DNA of 64,000 nucleotides, from contig JAQFVV010000186.1 in assembly GCA_028023455.1 (NCBI GenBank), forward strand, positions 186,001 through 250,000. The letters are read 5' to 3'. Source of the DNA: Epiperipatus broadwayi (Eukaryota > Onychophora > Udeonychophora > Euonychophora > Peripatidae). The translations under genes and the position numbers were made by a program. This document shows positions 24,237-36,039 of this stretch, one piece after another (the stretch's first letter is position 1; each line of letters opens with the position of its first letter). Below the pieces are notes generated by a model. That model was not told the DNA's origin and made no database searches. It saw only the letters and a list, made by a program, of their open reading frames with translations.

Positions 24237-24420
24237 CAAATTTGCATATGTTTGTTTATCTGCATAATAAAATAGTTTCTTTCTTCCTAATAATCTAAAC
24301 CTGAGTACACTTTCGGTGAAGTTCACTAGGGTCATAACTCTGATTATGGTGAAACTTTAGACTATAAAGAAGAAAGAAAGCACTTTGTTATGCAGATGAG
24401 TAAACTTATGCAAATTTAAA
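24237..24420. mobile_element. Hairpin (MITE-like) element
   Basis: Left arm AAATTTGCATATGTTT... and right arm ending TTATGCAAATTT are imperfect inverted copies of about 50 bp, including ATCTGCATAA/TTATGCAGAT and TTTCTTTCTTC/GAAGAAAGAAA. The centre (about 80 bp, with AAACCTGAGTACACTTTCGG) is less AT-rich. No coding capacity and no clear target duplication. Confidence 0.7.
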
Positions 24421-25555
24421 TTATAAATACAAATGAAGGGAAAAATCAGTAATAATAGCTATTGTATTTATGTTGTAATCATTGTGAGAGGAATTCTGGG
24501 AAGTTTTATTAGCAGCAGACACTTAAATCAGGTAACAAATGCTATTACATAATTTGGCAAGTTTTGTGAGGAAACTTGTATTCATATAACTGATGGCCAG
24601 TGGGCTGTGATTGTGGCTTCATTCTCAGGGGTACTAACCATTTCTAGATTTTATTTTGAAAGTTTTGATAGTGATAAATATTCCTAATAAAATTTTTAGT
24701 TTTTGACTGATAAAGATAAAGCAGATTGTTCAGAAATGCCTTATTTTAAATAAGAGGTATATTTTCAAAATAATTATAATGAATTTTCCAGCATAATTGA
24801 ATTTTTATTAAAAAAGAAAGATTACTGTGATATTTCATAACAAATAATTAAGGGATTTTTAAAAAAAATAATTCATGAATCACAGATTATTTTTTTAACT
24901 AAAAGATTACTTTATGACTTATTCATTTAAGTTAATAATTTAATTAACCTTGAAGTCAAATTCATGTAAAAAAATGAAAATATAAATGAAAATTACAAAT
25001 ATAAATTTTAATAGTAATTAAAAAAGATCTTACATTTATATTGAAGCAATGGATCTGAAGTCCAATCCATGCTTCACATCTTCCTATAAACTTAATTAGT
25101 ATTGTAGACCTGAATTAAGTTTATAGTTCAATATCAGCAGGGTTTTGCATTAGAGTTAAAAATAATTATGCTTATTAAATGTGTATTACATTTAAATATT
25201 TTGTTTTAAATAAATTTCATTCTATTAATAAAAATTGCTTAACCTATTAGTCAAACATATATATACATCTAGCGTATATATATGAGTTAATGCAAAATTC
25301 TGCTGAAATAAAATGCTTATTCTACTATAAAAAAATAATAATATATTGTTGTTAAAATTTTGTTAAAATATTTAGTATGATTTGATTTTGAGATAAGCCC
25401 ACCAACATTTCTAAAAGAATGTATATTTTAATTAGTTAAGCCCATTCAAGTCAAATTAAAGATGGCCTTCTCTTTCTTTCTTTTTAATTAATAGAATTCA
25501 AACTTTAAAGAAAGAAATTTAGAGTAAAAAAGTAAAAGTTATTTTTAGAAAATGT
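24421..25555. other. AT-rich spacer
   Basis: No gene or structured repeat supported. Confidence 0.5.
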
Positions 25556-25635
25556 TATTTTGAAACAAAGGAGCATGGGGAGGCTTATCAAGATCTCAGA
25601 TCATACAAACAATAGAAGGTAGCTGACAAAGAGGG

Positions 25636-25643
25636 TATAAATA
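25636..25643 (+). promoter_or_regulatory. TATA box
   Basis: TATAAATA in the context GAGGGTATAAATAGAAG, a strong match to a Pol II core promoter, about 30 bp upstream of the tandem repeats at 25664. Confidence 0.5.
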
Positions 25644-25663
25644 GAAGTGAGAACAAAAGACCA

Positions 25664-25830
25664 GATTATTCAGATTTTTCTTTTTGAAGGAGTCAGATTA
25701 GTATTCAGATTTTTCTTTTTGAAGGAGAGATTATTCAGATTTTCCCTTTGAAGGATTCATTTATTCAGATTTTCCTTTCGAAGGATTCTGTTGATTCAGA
25801 TTTTGCTTTTGAAGGATTCATTCAGAGTTT
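25664..25830 (+). repeat. Degenerate short tandem repeat
   Basis: Five or six imperfect copies of ATTCAGATTTTTCTTTTTGA followed by AGGA(G/T)TC-like spacers, about 27-36 bp per unit. A pyrimidine-rich leader repeat immediately downstream of the TATA box. Confidence 0.8.
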
Positions 25831-26011
25831 TCTTGCTGGTTATTCCAAGTTTTCTTGAGAGTGCTTTCATATTTCTTTTTGGAGAACTCTCCGATTTGCT
25901 TCACATTTAGCGTGTGCTCCCAAAAAGTTATACAGCTGTCGTTTTCAAATAATGGAGAAGTTTGAACATGCTCCAGTTAAAAGCCATAGTATTTTGAAGG
26001 AAATGAATATG

Positions 26012-26049
26012 CTCGGCTAGGCAAATAAATAGCTTTGCCTATCGCCGAG
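26012..26049 (+). other. Stable stem-loop
   Basis: CTCGGCTAGGCAAA pairs with TTTGCCTA..GCCGAG (14 bp with a two-base bulge) around a short AT loop. An unusually strong hairpin for this genome; its role is unknown. Confidence 0.75.
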
Positions 26050-27240
26050 GTTCCTGAATACCATCCAAAATGCCATAGTATCCACTCAATAGTCATCTGA
26101 ACTCTGTGCCATGTCTGGAGAACTTTTCGTGAAACCATACTACATATTTTCATTGTCCAGACAAATCCCTATCGACGGTCAGATCAAGCCACGAACGCCG
26201 GAGGGAACATGACCAGGGAAAAAAGGACGGTAATCGTATCTCCTCTATTGAACTGTTTCTTATGCTACCTTTTGTTCATATATTTTTTTAATTGCTTCAT
26301 TGAATTATATGTATTTGTTATGTAACCATTTTTATTAGACGAGTCTTAATTATATAAATATTGTGTGATCATCTATCTATATTTAACCTTTTTCTCTTCG
26401 CTATTCTTCCTTACTAACCTGTGTAAATATTTAGTATTCCATTGCGGTTGAGTTAATAGTTAATTTTTGTTCATTTAAAATCTCTTTCCAATTTTATTCA
26501 TGTTTGTTAATTAAATACGAGTCAGTTTCTTTTGTGTGCCAACTTGATCTCTTTGATAACGCCTCTTTTGTCCGCCATTAGCTTTACGTATATCTGATTT
26601 AACTATATACGTTTTAAATAATTTTTAAACACTGTTTGTAGCGCAAAGCAATTAGAAATGCTTTGCGAAAGATTCTTTTTTTATCGTACTTTATCGAGAA
26701 GATCGAGTTGACAATTTTTAATAAAATTGGGAAGAAAAGATTTAGACCGCAAACCTATTAATCTGTTTTTATTGTCTAATTAGTTTGTGTCATTAATTTA
26801 GGGGAATAGCGGAGGCCATTAAATCATTATTCCTATTTTAAAGTCATTAATTAAAGATCTATTATTTAACTAACAAGCTTGACTTTTGCTAAATTTGTTA
26901 TAAATGCTTTATTTTACTTTTCAATGATCCAGGCACGCAAAACGCAAAATACATATTTCTTGGTACCTTTGCACATTTAACTATTTAGCTCTTGAAGTTT
27001 CCTGTCCATGTTTCTTTCCGCTGATGCTAAGCTGTCGCCGGTTGAAAAATAATTTATGCATGGCTCAGATAGTGTTGTTTGTTTGTGATCAGGCCTCGAG
27101 AATAGGCGAATGGGCAGAGGTCATAGTATTCTTGATTTAATATCTCGCGTATTGGGTGGCCTCGAGGTACTTTCGCCTAGTATTCGAACTGGGTTAAACC
27201 AACATACATTATCTGACTGTCACAATATATACACACATCC

Positions 27241-28801
27241 ATAACAACATTGGCTTAGGGTTTCAGCATGAATTCTTAAATAAAAAAACTTCAAAATAGT
27301 ATTTAAGCACTATTTGATCCATAAAAATTCAAATATATTGTGTGATCAAAATTGGAATAAGTATTTATTTTTTTCGAAAATAGTTTAACCTTAATGTACA
27401 GCATCAGTATTCTATTTATAAAAATAAAACATCTCACCATCATAGTTTAATTAATGCTGTTCAGTAGCAAATTTTTTTTTCTCAACCCAGTTATGTGGCT
27501 TGGGTAATCAAGAAAATCTAGATGATATTAGTTACTAAATCCAGTTGAGTCTCATCTAGTATCAGATTAGTTTACTAGTTTACAGATTTCATCAGTGAGA
27601 AGCTTTGGATCTGGAAGAAAGGAATTATATATATATATATTTTGAATCTCATATACCTTTCCCCTTCAGTAGTCAACTTTTACTTCTTCATTTAACTATC
27701 AAAGAATTTATTCACCATTACTATCTAGCATATAATTATTCAAATTAACATTAGGAGGCATAACTGGGCTGAGAAAAAAAGAATTTGCTGCTTTATTTAT
27801 TATTTAAAATTATAGTCAACATAAATAATAAAAACTCAAATTTTAAGTGATTGTAAAGTTTATGATGCCAAGAAGATAAGAAATACCATAGAACCACCAT
27901 CAATGATGAACTATATTGCTTGACTATAGTATCCTACTAAGCGGATCCTTTGATCATAGAATATAAATGCATATTTATATGCTGAATTTCCAGTCCTTTC
28001 TTTCTCAAGGGACTGGAAAAGATATTAATTTTTATCATTTTTTTAAAGGAACAAAAGATCCACGAGAATATTCCAAAATTAAGCATTTAAGGAGTTAATC
28101 TTCATTGAATTTTACCATTATCTCCTGAGATGATTCTTTTTTAGAATAAATGAAAATACATTATAACAGTAATAATTTTATTTTATAATTCAAATGTGGA
28201 TACATGGGTTAAACCCTTTGAAATCCAGGTGGCCATTGTTAATTTTTAGAAAAAATTACCCTAACTCTAATAACTTAGATATTTTGTGTTTGAATGTAAT
28301 AAATATAAAAAAAAAAACATGCATTAAAAGAAAGGTCATATATGAAAGAATGTAATGAAGCTGTTAAAAAAAGCATCATTTCATAAAGAAAAAGTTAAGA
28401 AAAAAAATATTTTTAATAGTTTTGAGAATGTTTATTTTTACACTGATTCACAAATCCTAAATTTTGAAATTCAAATGATAAAATGATAATTTCATAAACA
28501 GCTTCATCACATCCGTCACAAAATTTCCAAAAAAATGATGTATTGGAAGTCTTACCTGAGGTAATTTTTCACTGAGAAAATTACTAAAACAGCGGCCTTG
28601 CTGTGGTCCATTTTTATTCTAGAACCAGATATGTTCATTTGTTCAAAAGTACCTATAATAATATGAATGGTTTTTAGTGGAGAAAAAAGTAACAGAACAG
28701 TGTATTCAAAAATAAATAAATAAACTCATAAAAAATAAAATGAATAAAAATAAATCAATAAAGATAATTTTTTATTATTATTAACAATGATTACATGTGT
28801 G
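27241..28801. other. AT-rich spacer with a faint family A trace
   Basis: No gene supported. Around 27575-27625 the plus strand reads TTTCATCAGTGAGAAGC then TTTGGATCTGG, resembling the hammerhead region of family A, but helix II and the GAAA are deleted. Confidence 0.45.
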
Positions 28802-29205
28802 GAAGAAAGGCTGAGTTCAAATACATGGCACTATATGAGTGGATGGATTGATGAAGCCAGAAACTGTGTATAAAATATCCTATATTACATGAAATTCCAG
28901 TTGTGTAGCATAAGCTTGTATATAAATATATTTATTATTTTGCATAAAAGATATGAAGAAAGGCTGTGTTCAAATACATGGCATTATAACACAAGAGTGA
29001 ATGGATTGATGAAGCCAGAAAGTGTGTATAAAATATCCTATATTACATGAAATTCCAGTTGTGTAGCATGAACTTGTATATAAATATATTTATTATTTTG
29101 CATAAAAGATATGAAGAAAGTCTGAGTTCAAATACATGGTACTGTAACAACAAGTGGATGGATTGAGGAAGCCAGAAAATCTATACAATATCCTATATTA
29201 CTTGC
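28802..29205. repeat. Three-copy tandem repeat with truncated hammerhead-like motif
   Basis: Copies start GAAGAAAG(G/T)CTG at 28802, 28955 and 29113 (periods 153 and 158 bp). Each contains GGATTGATGAAGCCAGAAACT or a close variant. This aligns to the family A ribozyme (GATGA...AGCCAGAAACT) with the 5' half of helix II missing. The opening GGCTGAGTTCAAATAC resembles GGCTGAGTTTGAAGAC in family B. I infer a degenerate relative of the hammerhead repeats; it cannot fold into an active core. Confidence 0.65.
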
Positions 29206-31275
29206 CTAAAGTTGACACAAATCAATTGTGGGTCATAACTTTAGCAAGTCCGGGCTGATGCAATAATTGGTCCATAAATTCAAACTTGGTCCCGCGTGAT
29301 ACACTATTCATATTTATAATCATGCCAAAAATGCATCAGCTCATGCGGTGACAGATTACTCCAGTCCCCAACTTTTTTCCATTCTACAGCATATTTATTT
29401 GAAAATATTATAATTTATTATTCTATAGCATATTTATTTGTTTCAGTACATAGAAAATATTGTAATTTATAAAAATATATATATAAAGTAATTACATACC
29501 CTTGAACATTATCCAAAAACGTAACTTGAGAAGAGGGCCCAGAATTGCGGACAACTTCAACGGAAAATCAGAATAAAATCTTCAGTAATTGATCCAACCA
29601 TTGTGGAATAACTTTTTTACGATATATAAACTGATAAAAATAAAAAATAAAAAAAATTTTTTAGGTACCCTTCGCTAAAAATATTCATAAAAAATCTAAA
29701 AATTGTCGTATAGAAAAAATTCTTACATTTTCACGTAGAAAACAAAATGGCGCAAGGAATGACGTAAGGCCCATATGTTTGATGTTTACCGTTTACGCGT
29801 AAACTCAGCTCAAAATCGAAATTTCTAGAAAGTGGTACAAAAGTCGTACTGGGGGGCAAAGGGTTTGTAAACATGATACAGCTTATGAAAAAGTGGATAC
29901 ATGGGATAATTTTTAAATAAATTTTAAAATTATCTATGATTTGTTAATGGTAAGTGTTAATTAATGATCTACAGCATTTTAAACTTGGGTTTCATTGAAA
30001 AGGTGATTGGTTTTCTCTCCAAACTACCTGCAGTTCCATCTGTGTCTGAATCACAAGTTATGACATGGAATGTAACAGTGCATTTCCATGATGGATATTT
30101 TGTTTTAAATTAGGAAAAATTGCTTCTGAAATGTCTGAAATGATTTAAATTGTATATGGAAGTGAAGCTACGAATCACATGAAGATTTTCAAATGATTTA
30201 CAAGGTTTAATAATGACAAGATTACTGACAACGATTGCCAAAGTGTATGAAATATTCTGTAACTAATTCATTCAACTTTTTCTGTTGAATATTTAAATTG
30301 TGTTGATTCCAAGATAGGACTTCACTCCATCACATAATTAAGTCAGTGTTTAATGATAGACTCAGAGTTAAAAAAAATCTTAATCCAATTCTCAGCTGAA
30401 TAATGTAAATAGGGGGGGGGGATGATGACTGAATTCTCATTTTAGCAGTAAGATGCTTGAACATAGTATGACTTTTTTGAGTAATTTACTTCATAATTAC
30501 TTATCAAGACAATTTAATGTATTTTTGAGAAACCATTATGAGAATCATGAATTAGCATTGGTAATGAGTTTGTATAATTATTCTATTAGGAAGGTTTGAA
30601 GATACAAGCTATAATTGGATTATGAGTTTTCTATTTAGCAGCTATTAAATGTTTCTACTAGAGATGCATCCAGTTTTTATTATTTTCAGATCATAGGGAT
30701 CACTGTTTTCATTGTGGCACACAGATACTTATTATAATGTGTAATGAGATGTTTTATCATATGGAGTTACGAGATGAGCTCATAATATTTTGATTTCAAA
30801 TCTGATCTATATGGTTTTTCAATTTTATTCTTTTGGTGTTCATAGATTATTTAGAGGCCATTTTATCAATAAAATATTCATTTTCTGCAATAATTGAAAC
30901 ATGTTTTTATTTATTTATTTAGGAGCATTGCTAGAATTAGATTTTTCTTTCGGGTAGATAGATGGTCCTTCATGTTACAGCAAATGGGTTTCTAGCTATT
31001 TTTAAATACAAAATAAAATTCCCAGATTAACTTGAGTGTCATGCACTGATTGTAAAAACAATTTGATGAGTGAAGGATCACCCTCTTACAGGCACTGAGC
31101 CCAAAACTATCTTTCACTTATAGTAACATTCAAATTTGAACAAACTATTTTAAATAAATGCTTATTTAAAGAATTAATTACAGAAAAACTGAATAATTAA
31201 GTTTTTCAACATGTTAATGCATTGAAGTCCAGTTTACATTATGATTCAACATATGTCTAGTTTTTTCAAATATAT
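29206..31275. other. AT-rich spacer
   Basis: No gene supported. 29480-29880 is less AT-rich but has no recognisable protein. A poly(G) run lies near 30412-30421. Confidence 0.5.
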
Positions 31276-31279
31276 GATA

Positions 31280-31520
31280 AAATACCACAAAGTGTAGCTT
31301 TGGCTCCCATTACTCTTTAATGTCCTTATTGGTCAGAACATTAAAAAAGGTAAAATACTTACTTATGCTGATGATTGTAAATTATTTAAAAGAATTGTTA
31401 TCTATGAGGATCATATTGAACTGCAAAGAGATATAGAATATTTCAATGTTTAGTGTAAATTTAATAATATGAAGATAAATGTAAGCAAAATAGTATTTCT
31501 TATACTCATTACACAAACAG
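31280..31520 (+). pseudogene. Non-LTR reverse transcriptase fragment (CR1/Jockey-like)
   Basis: Fragment of the RT palm. After one frameshift it reads PLLFNVLIG, then KGKILTYADDCKLFKRI (catalytic YADD at about 31365-31376), IELQRDIEYFN, a stop where W is expected, then CKFNNMKINVSK. This order (PLLFN, YADD, LQ.D...W, MK.N..K) is typical of CR1/Jockey-type non-LTR elements and differs from the RTE copies here, which use FADD. It lies next to a PLE fragment but is a separate element. Confidence 0.75.
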
Positions 31521-31724
31521 AGCTTTATAACATTATACGATTGATAAAAATTGTATTATAAAGAAGTTGTTATTGATTTAGTGACTGTTTTCTAAACAAT
31601 TTAGTTTTAATGCATATTCATTGTTATTAATTTTTGTTATCAACCTTTTACTCATAAGAAACTTTATTGAATTTTTGTTATAAGAATAGAAAGCTTAATA
31701 ATTTTGAAAATAATAATAATTATA

Positions 31725-32290
31725 TTCAGAGGAATCAATTTGCTTTTGACTATATTGAGTTAGGATATAATCATGAATTTATTAGGACTATTATAAAAAT
31801 ATCTATAGATCTTTTAATAATAAAGATTTAATTGTTAGTGAGAATAAAGAACTTATTTCTTTACTATATAAGGCATCAGTTTGTAAATTAATTTACTTAT
31901 AAGAATAGTTTTTTATTGGGTAGTATGAAAGTGGTCCGGAAGAAAGTCCTGTATTTAAATTCATTATTAAATAGTTCAAACTAGTTAATTGATAGCAAAT
32001 CAAGTTCTGGGATATAAGACTCCTTGCAATTGTCATAAAATTTTTATAGGTCAGAGCAAAGTAAGTTTTAATGAAAAAGTTAAACTTCATAAGAGTAAAA
32101 TTAAAAATAGATATGATAATTCAGCTTTGTATATTCATGGATTGAATACAGGTCATAAAATATTATTTAACAACGGAGAGCTTATCTTTTATGAAAAAAA
32201 GTGATTGAAAAGAGAGAATAAAAGAAACTTTGATGATTAAATATTTTGAATCCGAGGATATCAATTTCATGAAGATATCCAGTTTGTGAA
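31725..32290 (+). pseudogene. Penelope-like element 3' fragment with GIY-YIG nuclease
   Basis: Degraded C-terminal half of a PLE protein. A linker with LNSLLNSSN near 31955-31980 precedes the nuclease domain, open from 31989 to 32204. It shows CNCHKIFIGQSKVSFNEKVK (C-x-C, the YIG position as FIG), HKSKIKNRYDNSALYIHG, and NTGHKILFNN, so the PLE-type CCHH metal-binding pattern is partly kept. The catalytic Arg of the NER motif is Lys here. After a frameshift the conserved tail reads IKETLMIKYFESEDINFM. It parallels the fragment at 59147-59600. Inactive. Confidence 0.82.
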
Positions 32291-33599
32291 ATGAATGTTA
32301 GGAAGGCCATTTTGTTTTGTATACATATGTTGTATGTTTAGTTGAATTTCACTTGAAAAGCTCTATTTGTTAATAAATGAAACCATGTTTGTGGAAAGAA
32401 TTTTAGTAAATTTTTTTTTGGCTAGTATTGTAATAATATATGAATTTCTATTTTATTTATAATTACTAGTATAGCGTTAGGGGGTATTTAATTTTTAGTT
32501 GATTGATGACTGGGTTAGGAGATGCGAGAATAAATTATGCTATTGATCTAGCAAACCTACTGCTATAATCATCCAATAAGAAATTCCATATGAAGAAAAA
32601 TATTTTTAAAATTTTATTATGGATAGATATAGCAGTGATATTGTCAAAACTGAAATTTTCCAACATTTTAATAATATTGGCTGAAATACAAATGTTCAAA
32701 ATATTATTTTTATCAAATAGTGATTACTTTAGATTAAATTCAGTTATTCTGGTATAAATTTGTCATATTGGAATGTTCTTTTCAATTTTCCTCATTTTTT
32801 TACCCACTCAGTTTTTGCTTTCATTTTTATATTGTATATAATTTGAGAATAATTGCACATTCTAAGAGAGAAAAAAATTAAATATTGTTAAAAATATATT
32901 AATATTAAAACCATTCAAAAATAGTATGATTAAAGTTATTTAGAAATAATATAAAAGAAAATATATCAATGTGTCTAAATCGTTTATTAGGATTATTTAT
33001 GGGTTGATATTCGGAGGCTGAATAGAAAATCAGTATAAAGTTTTTTAACAATCTTTTAACCCAATATGGAAAGATATATGCTCAAAATAACAAAGTTTTA
33101 TACTCAAGCATATAGGCGAGATGTAAATATGTTTTACTGACATTATTGAAAAATTTAAGAAGCCATAAGAAAGCTTATTTACTCCTGATGCTAGAAGAAA
33201 TAACAAATGGATGAAAGCCGAAATCTTAAGCTCAATCTCAAGAAGTGGGTGAATGAATGGGGGGGGGGGGGAGGCATGCACTGGAAAACTGGATTAAATT
33301 GAAGAACGAGCATTCTCTATTGATTCAATGATAATGGAAAACGACAACCTTCCATTTAACAATTTCAATATAATTTTTTTTTTTCAAAAAGAAATTGTCA
33401 TATAATTTTTAATAAATTTTAACTTTTTTTTGTTATTGTTAAAACATATCTGAGAAAATCATAGATAAATATGAATTATTTTGGACTTTACAGCAATATA
33501 TTCCCATATATAGGTGCACTTCTTTATGCTTTAGGCATATTTATTGCAATGACAAGTTTTTACTATATAAATGTGTTAAATAACCTCCAAATCACGCAT
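32291..33599. other. AT-rich spacer
   Basis: No gene supported. A 13-G run lies at 33259-33271. Confidence 0.5.
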
Positions 33600-33720
33600 T
33601 CTTTTGAAAATTATATAAAGATACAATAAAAGACAAATGATTTCCAAGATGCATTTTGTGCTGAACCAGCACTCATCAGTTGACCCAGGTCACCATCTCT
33701 CATAATCATCTTTATTATAT
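33600..33720 (-). repeat. Decayed family C hammerhead fragment
   Basis: Contains the family C ribozyme region on the minus strand: CUGAUGA, helix II GUGCUG/CAGCAC, then CAAAA where UGAAA is expected (G12 lost). Helix I UUGG and AUCA remain. Only about 120 bp of the monomer is recognisable, 170 bp left of array C. Confidence 0.65.
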
Positions 33721-33983
33721 ATTTATCTAGAGAGGATAGTGTAAACGTTGTGGGCGGAGTAAATTAGACACGTGTAAATCAAATTGTAACAATTCTTAGT
33801 ATATATGAATTAAAATGATTTATATAAGATTCTTAAATGATTATATTATGTTCTTCCTGTTAAATTCTTTTAGATAGTTAATATAAGCTTTATTAGGGTA
33901 TGAGCACAGACTTTCACATGACCCACCACTCTCCACTCCATCTAATAATACTGATACACTTAAACACATATATGTTGAAAAGA

Positions 33984-34049
33984 TAAATAATCACCAATAT
34001 ACGTATTTCATGCTAAAACAGCAATCATCAGTTGGTCCAGATTATCATC
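33984..34049 (-). ncRNA. Hammerhead ribozyme, family C copy 1 (core intact)
   Basis: Minus strand: CUGAUGA (34031-34025), helix II UGCU/AGCA with loop GUUUU (the 10.1/11.1 pair is U-U), GAAA, palindromic helix III AUACGUAU, H17 = A. Predicted cleavage between 33998 and 33997. Helix I is ACCAA/UUGGU, an internal loop, then AUAAU/AUUAU. The U-U at the base of helix II is the weakest point. Confidence 0.85.
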
Positions 34050-34452
34050 TCTACACATATATATACAAATGATCAGATATATATTAAGATAGACAATCCT
34101 CATCCTTTAATGGACAGGCTTCAATCTACTCCACACTCCAACTTTTCAACCATCCATCCAATTGAAAATCTGATGATGGAATGCTCAAAGGCCACCCTGA
34201 GGCCAAGATTCTTGTCACACCCATGTTGACTTAATGTCAATCTGAACCCCACATGTACAGGACATAATCCATTAAATACATATGCAAGGATGGGCAGACA
34301 TCTCTATAATGTAATAACTGAAAGACAGGCTTATTTATACCTGTGTCTATATATATGTAATATTAAGGTATGAGCACAGATTTTCACATGATCCACCACT
34401 CTCCACCCCATCTAATAATACTGATACACTTAAACACATATATTTTGAAAAG

Positions 34453-34520
34453 ATAAATAATCACCAATATACGTATTTTATGCTAAACCAGCAATCATCA
34501 GTTGGTCCAGATTATCATCT
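34453..34520 (-). ncRNA. Hammerhead ribozyme, family C copy 2 (G12 mutated)
   Basis: Identical layout to the first copy, but GAAA reads AAAA (G12 to A at 34479). G12 is a catalytic base in hammerheads, so this copy should be dead. CUGAUGA, helix II and AUACGUAUA are intact. A natural single-residue knockout beside active-looking siblings. Confidence 0.85.
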
Positions 34521-34925
34521 CTACACATATATACTACAAGTGCTCAGAGATATATTAAGATAGACAATCCTCATCCTTTAATGGACAGGCTTCAATCTAC
34601 TCCACACTCCCAACTCTTCAACCGTCCATCCAATTGAAAATCTGATGATGGAATGCTCAAAGGCCACCCTGAGGCCGAGATTCTTGTCACACCCATGTTG
34701 ACTTAATGTCAATCTGAACCCCACATGTACAGGACATAATCCATTAAATACATATGCAAGGATGGGCAGACATCTCTATAATGTAATAACTGAAAGACAG
34801 GCTTCTTTATACCTGTGTCTATATATATATGTAATATTAGGGTATGAGCACAGACTTTCACATGACCCACCACTCTCCACTCCATCTAATAATACTGATA
34901 CACTTAAACACATATATGTTGAAAA

Positions 34926-34994
34926 GATAAATGATCACCAATATACGTATTTCATGCTAAACCAGCAATCATCAGTTGGTCCAGATTATCATCT
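34926..34994 (-). ncRNA. Hammerhead ribozyme, family C copy 3 (core intact)
   Basis: CUGAUGA at 34975-34969 (minus strand), helix II UGCU/AGCA with loop GGUUU, GAAA, AUACGUAU, H17 = A. Helix I 3' strand carries AUCAU instead of AUUAU and can pair with AUGAU of the 5' strand by a small register shift. Confidence 0.85.
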
Positions 34995-35821
34995 CTACAC
35001 ATATATACTACAAGTGCTCAGATATATATTAAGATAGACAATCCTCATCCTTTAATGAACAGGCTTCTATCTACTCCACACTCCAACTCTTCAACCATCT
35101 ATCCAATTGAAAATCTGATGATGGAATGCTCAAAGGCCACCCTGAGGCCGAGATTCTTGTCACACCCATGTTGACTTAATGTCAATCTGAACCCCACATG
35201 TACAGGACGTAATCCATTAAATACATATGCAAGGATGGGCAGACATCTCTATAATGTAATAACTGAAAGACAGGCTTATTTATACCTGTGTCTATATATA
35301 TGTAATATTAGGGTATGAGCACAGACTTTCACATGACCCACCACTCTCCACTCCATCTAATAATACTGATACACTTAAACACATATATGTTCTCTACACA
35401 TATATTGGTGATTATTTATCTTTTCAACATATATGTGTTTAAGTGTATCAGTATTATTAGATGGAGTGGAGAGTGGTGGGTCAGGTGAAAGTCTGTGCTC
35501 ATACCCTAATATTACATATATATAGACACAGGTATAAATAAGCCTGTCTTTCAGTTATTACATTATAGAGATGTCTGCCCATCCTTGCATATGTATTTAA
35601 TGGATTATGTCCTGTACATGTGGGGTTCAGATTGACATTAAGTCAACATAGGTGTGACAAGAATCTTGGCCTCAGGGTGGCCTTTGAGCATTCCATCATC
35701 AGATTTTCAATTGGATGGACGGTTGAAGAGTTGGAGTGTGGAGTAGATTGAAGCCTGTCCATTAAAGGATGAGGATTGTCTATCTTAATATATATCTGAG
35801 CACTTGTAGTATATATGTGTA

Positions 35822-35890
35822 GAGATGATAATCTAGACCAACTGATGATTGCTGGTTTAGCATGAAATACGTATATTGGTGATTATTTAT
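35822..35890 (+). ncRNA. Hammerhead ribozyme, family C inverted copy (core intact)
   Basis: CUGAUGA at 35842-35848, GAAA at 35864-35867, palindromic AUACGUAU at 35867-35874, H17 = A at 35875 with predicted cleavage after it. Helix I ACCAA/UUGGU and AUAAU/AUUAU. Lies in the inverted half of array C, on the opposite strand to its siblings. Confidence 0.86.
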
Positions 35891-36039
35891 CTTTTCAACA
35901 TATATGTGTTTAAGTGTATCAGTATTATTAGATGGAGTGGAGAGTGGTGGGTCATGTGAAAGTCTGTGCTCATACCCTAATATTACATATATATAGACAC
36001 AGGTATAAATAAGCCTGTCTTTCAGTTATAAGCTTTATT

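Larger units (their letters stand above)
25560..27240 (+). other. GC-richer island, possible LTR or promoter region
   Basis: This stretch is visibly less AT-rich than its surroundings. It holds a TATA box, a short tandem repeat just downstream and two hairpin-forming segments: 26012-26049, and an imperfect one at about 27097-27190 built on CCTCGAG and GGCGAA/TTCGCC. No long open frame is present on either strand. The order TATA, repeat-rich leader, GC-richer untranslated sequence fits an LTR or retroelement 5' region, but no second copy, TG..CA ends or target duplication were found in the window. A host promoter with an untranslated first exon is the alternative. Confidence 0.4.
33895..36026. 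mobile_element. Array C: tandem and inverted hammerhead repeats
   Basis: Direct monomers start (A/G)GGTATGAGCACAGA at about 33896, 34366, 34840 and 35311 (periods 470, 474, 471). The fourth breaks near 35394 and is followed by an inverted segment of about 630 bp to 36026. The whole 2.13-kb block is flanked by a perfect 13-bp duplication, TATAAGCTTTATT, at 33882-33894 and 36027-36039, so it inserted as a single concatemer. Monomers are highly similar, so the array is young. Each full direct monomer has one minus-strand hammerhead, and the inverted part has one on the plus strand. No protein is encoded. The non-ribozyme part (CATCCTTTAATG, CCACATGTACAGG) matches nothing I recognise. Confidence 0.88.

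Noticed and set aside
34163-34200. Second CUGAUGA string (TCTGATGATGGAATGCTC) in each family C monomer
   Set aside because: No GAAA at the required distance and no helix I or II partners, so it is not another hammerhead.
33895-36026. Regular direct repeats resembling a CRISPR array or satellite
   Set aside because: Units are about 470 bp, the block has one orientation switch and a target duplication, and the genome is eukaryotic. A mobile concatemer explains it better.
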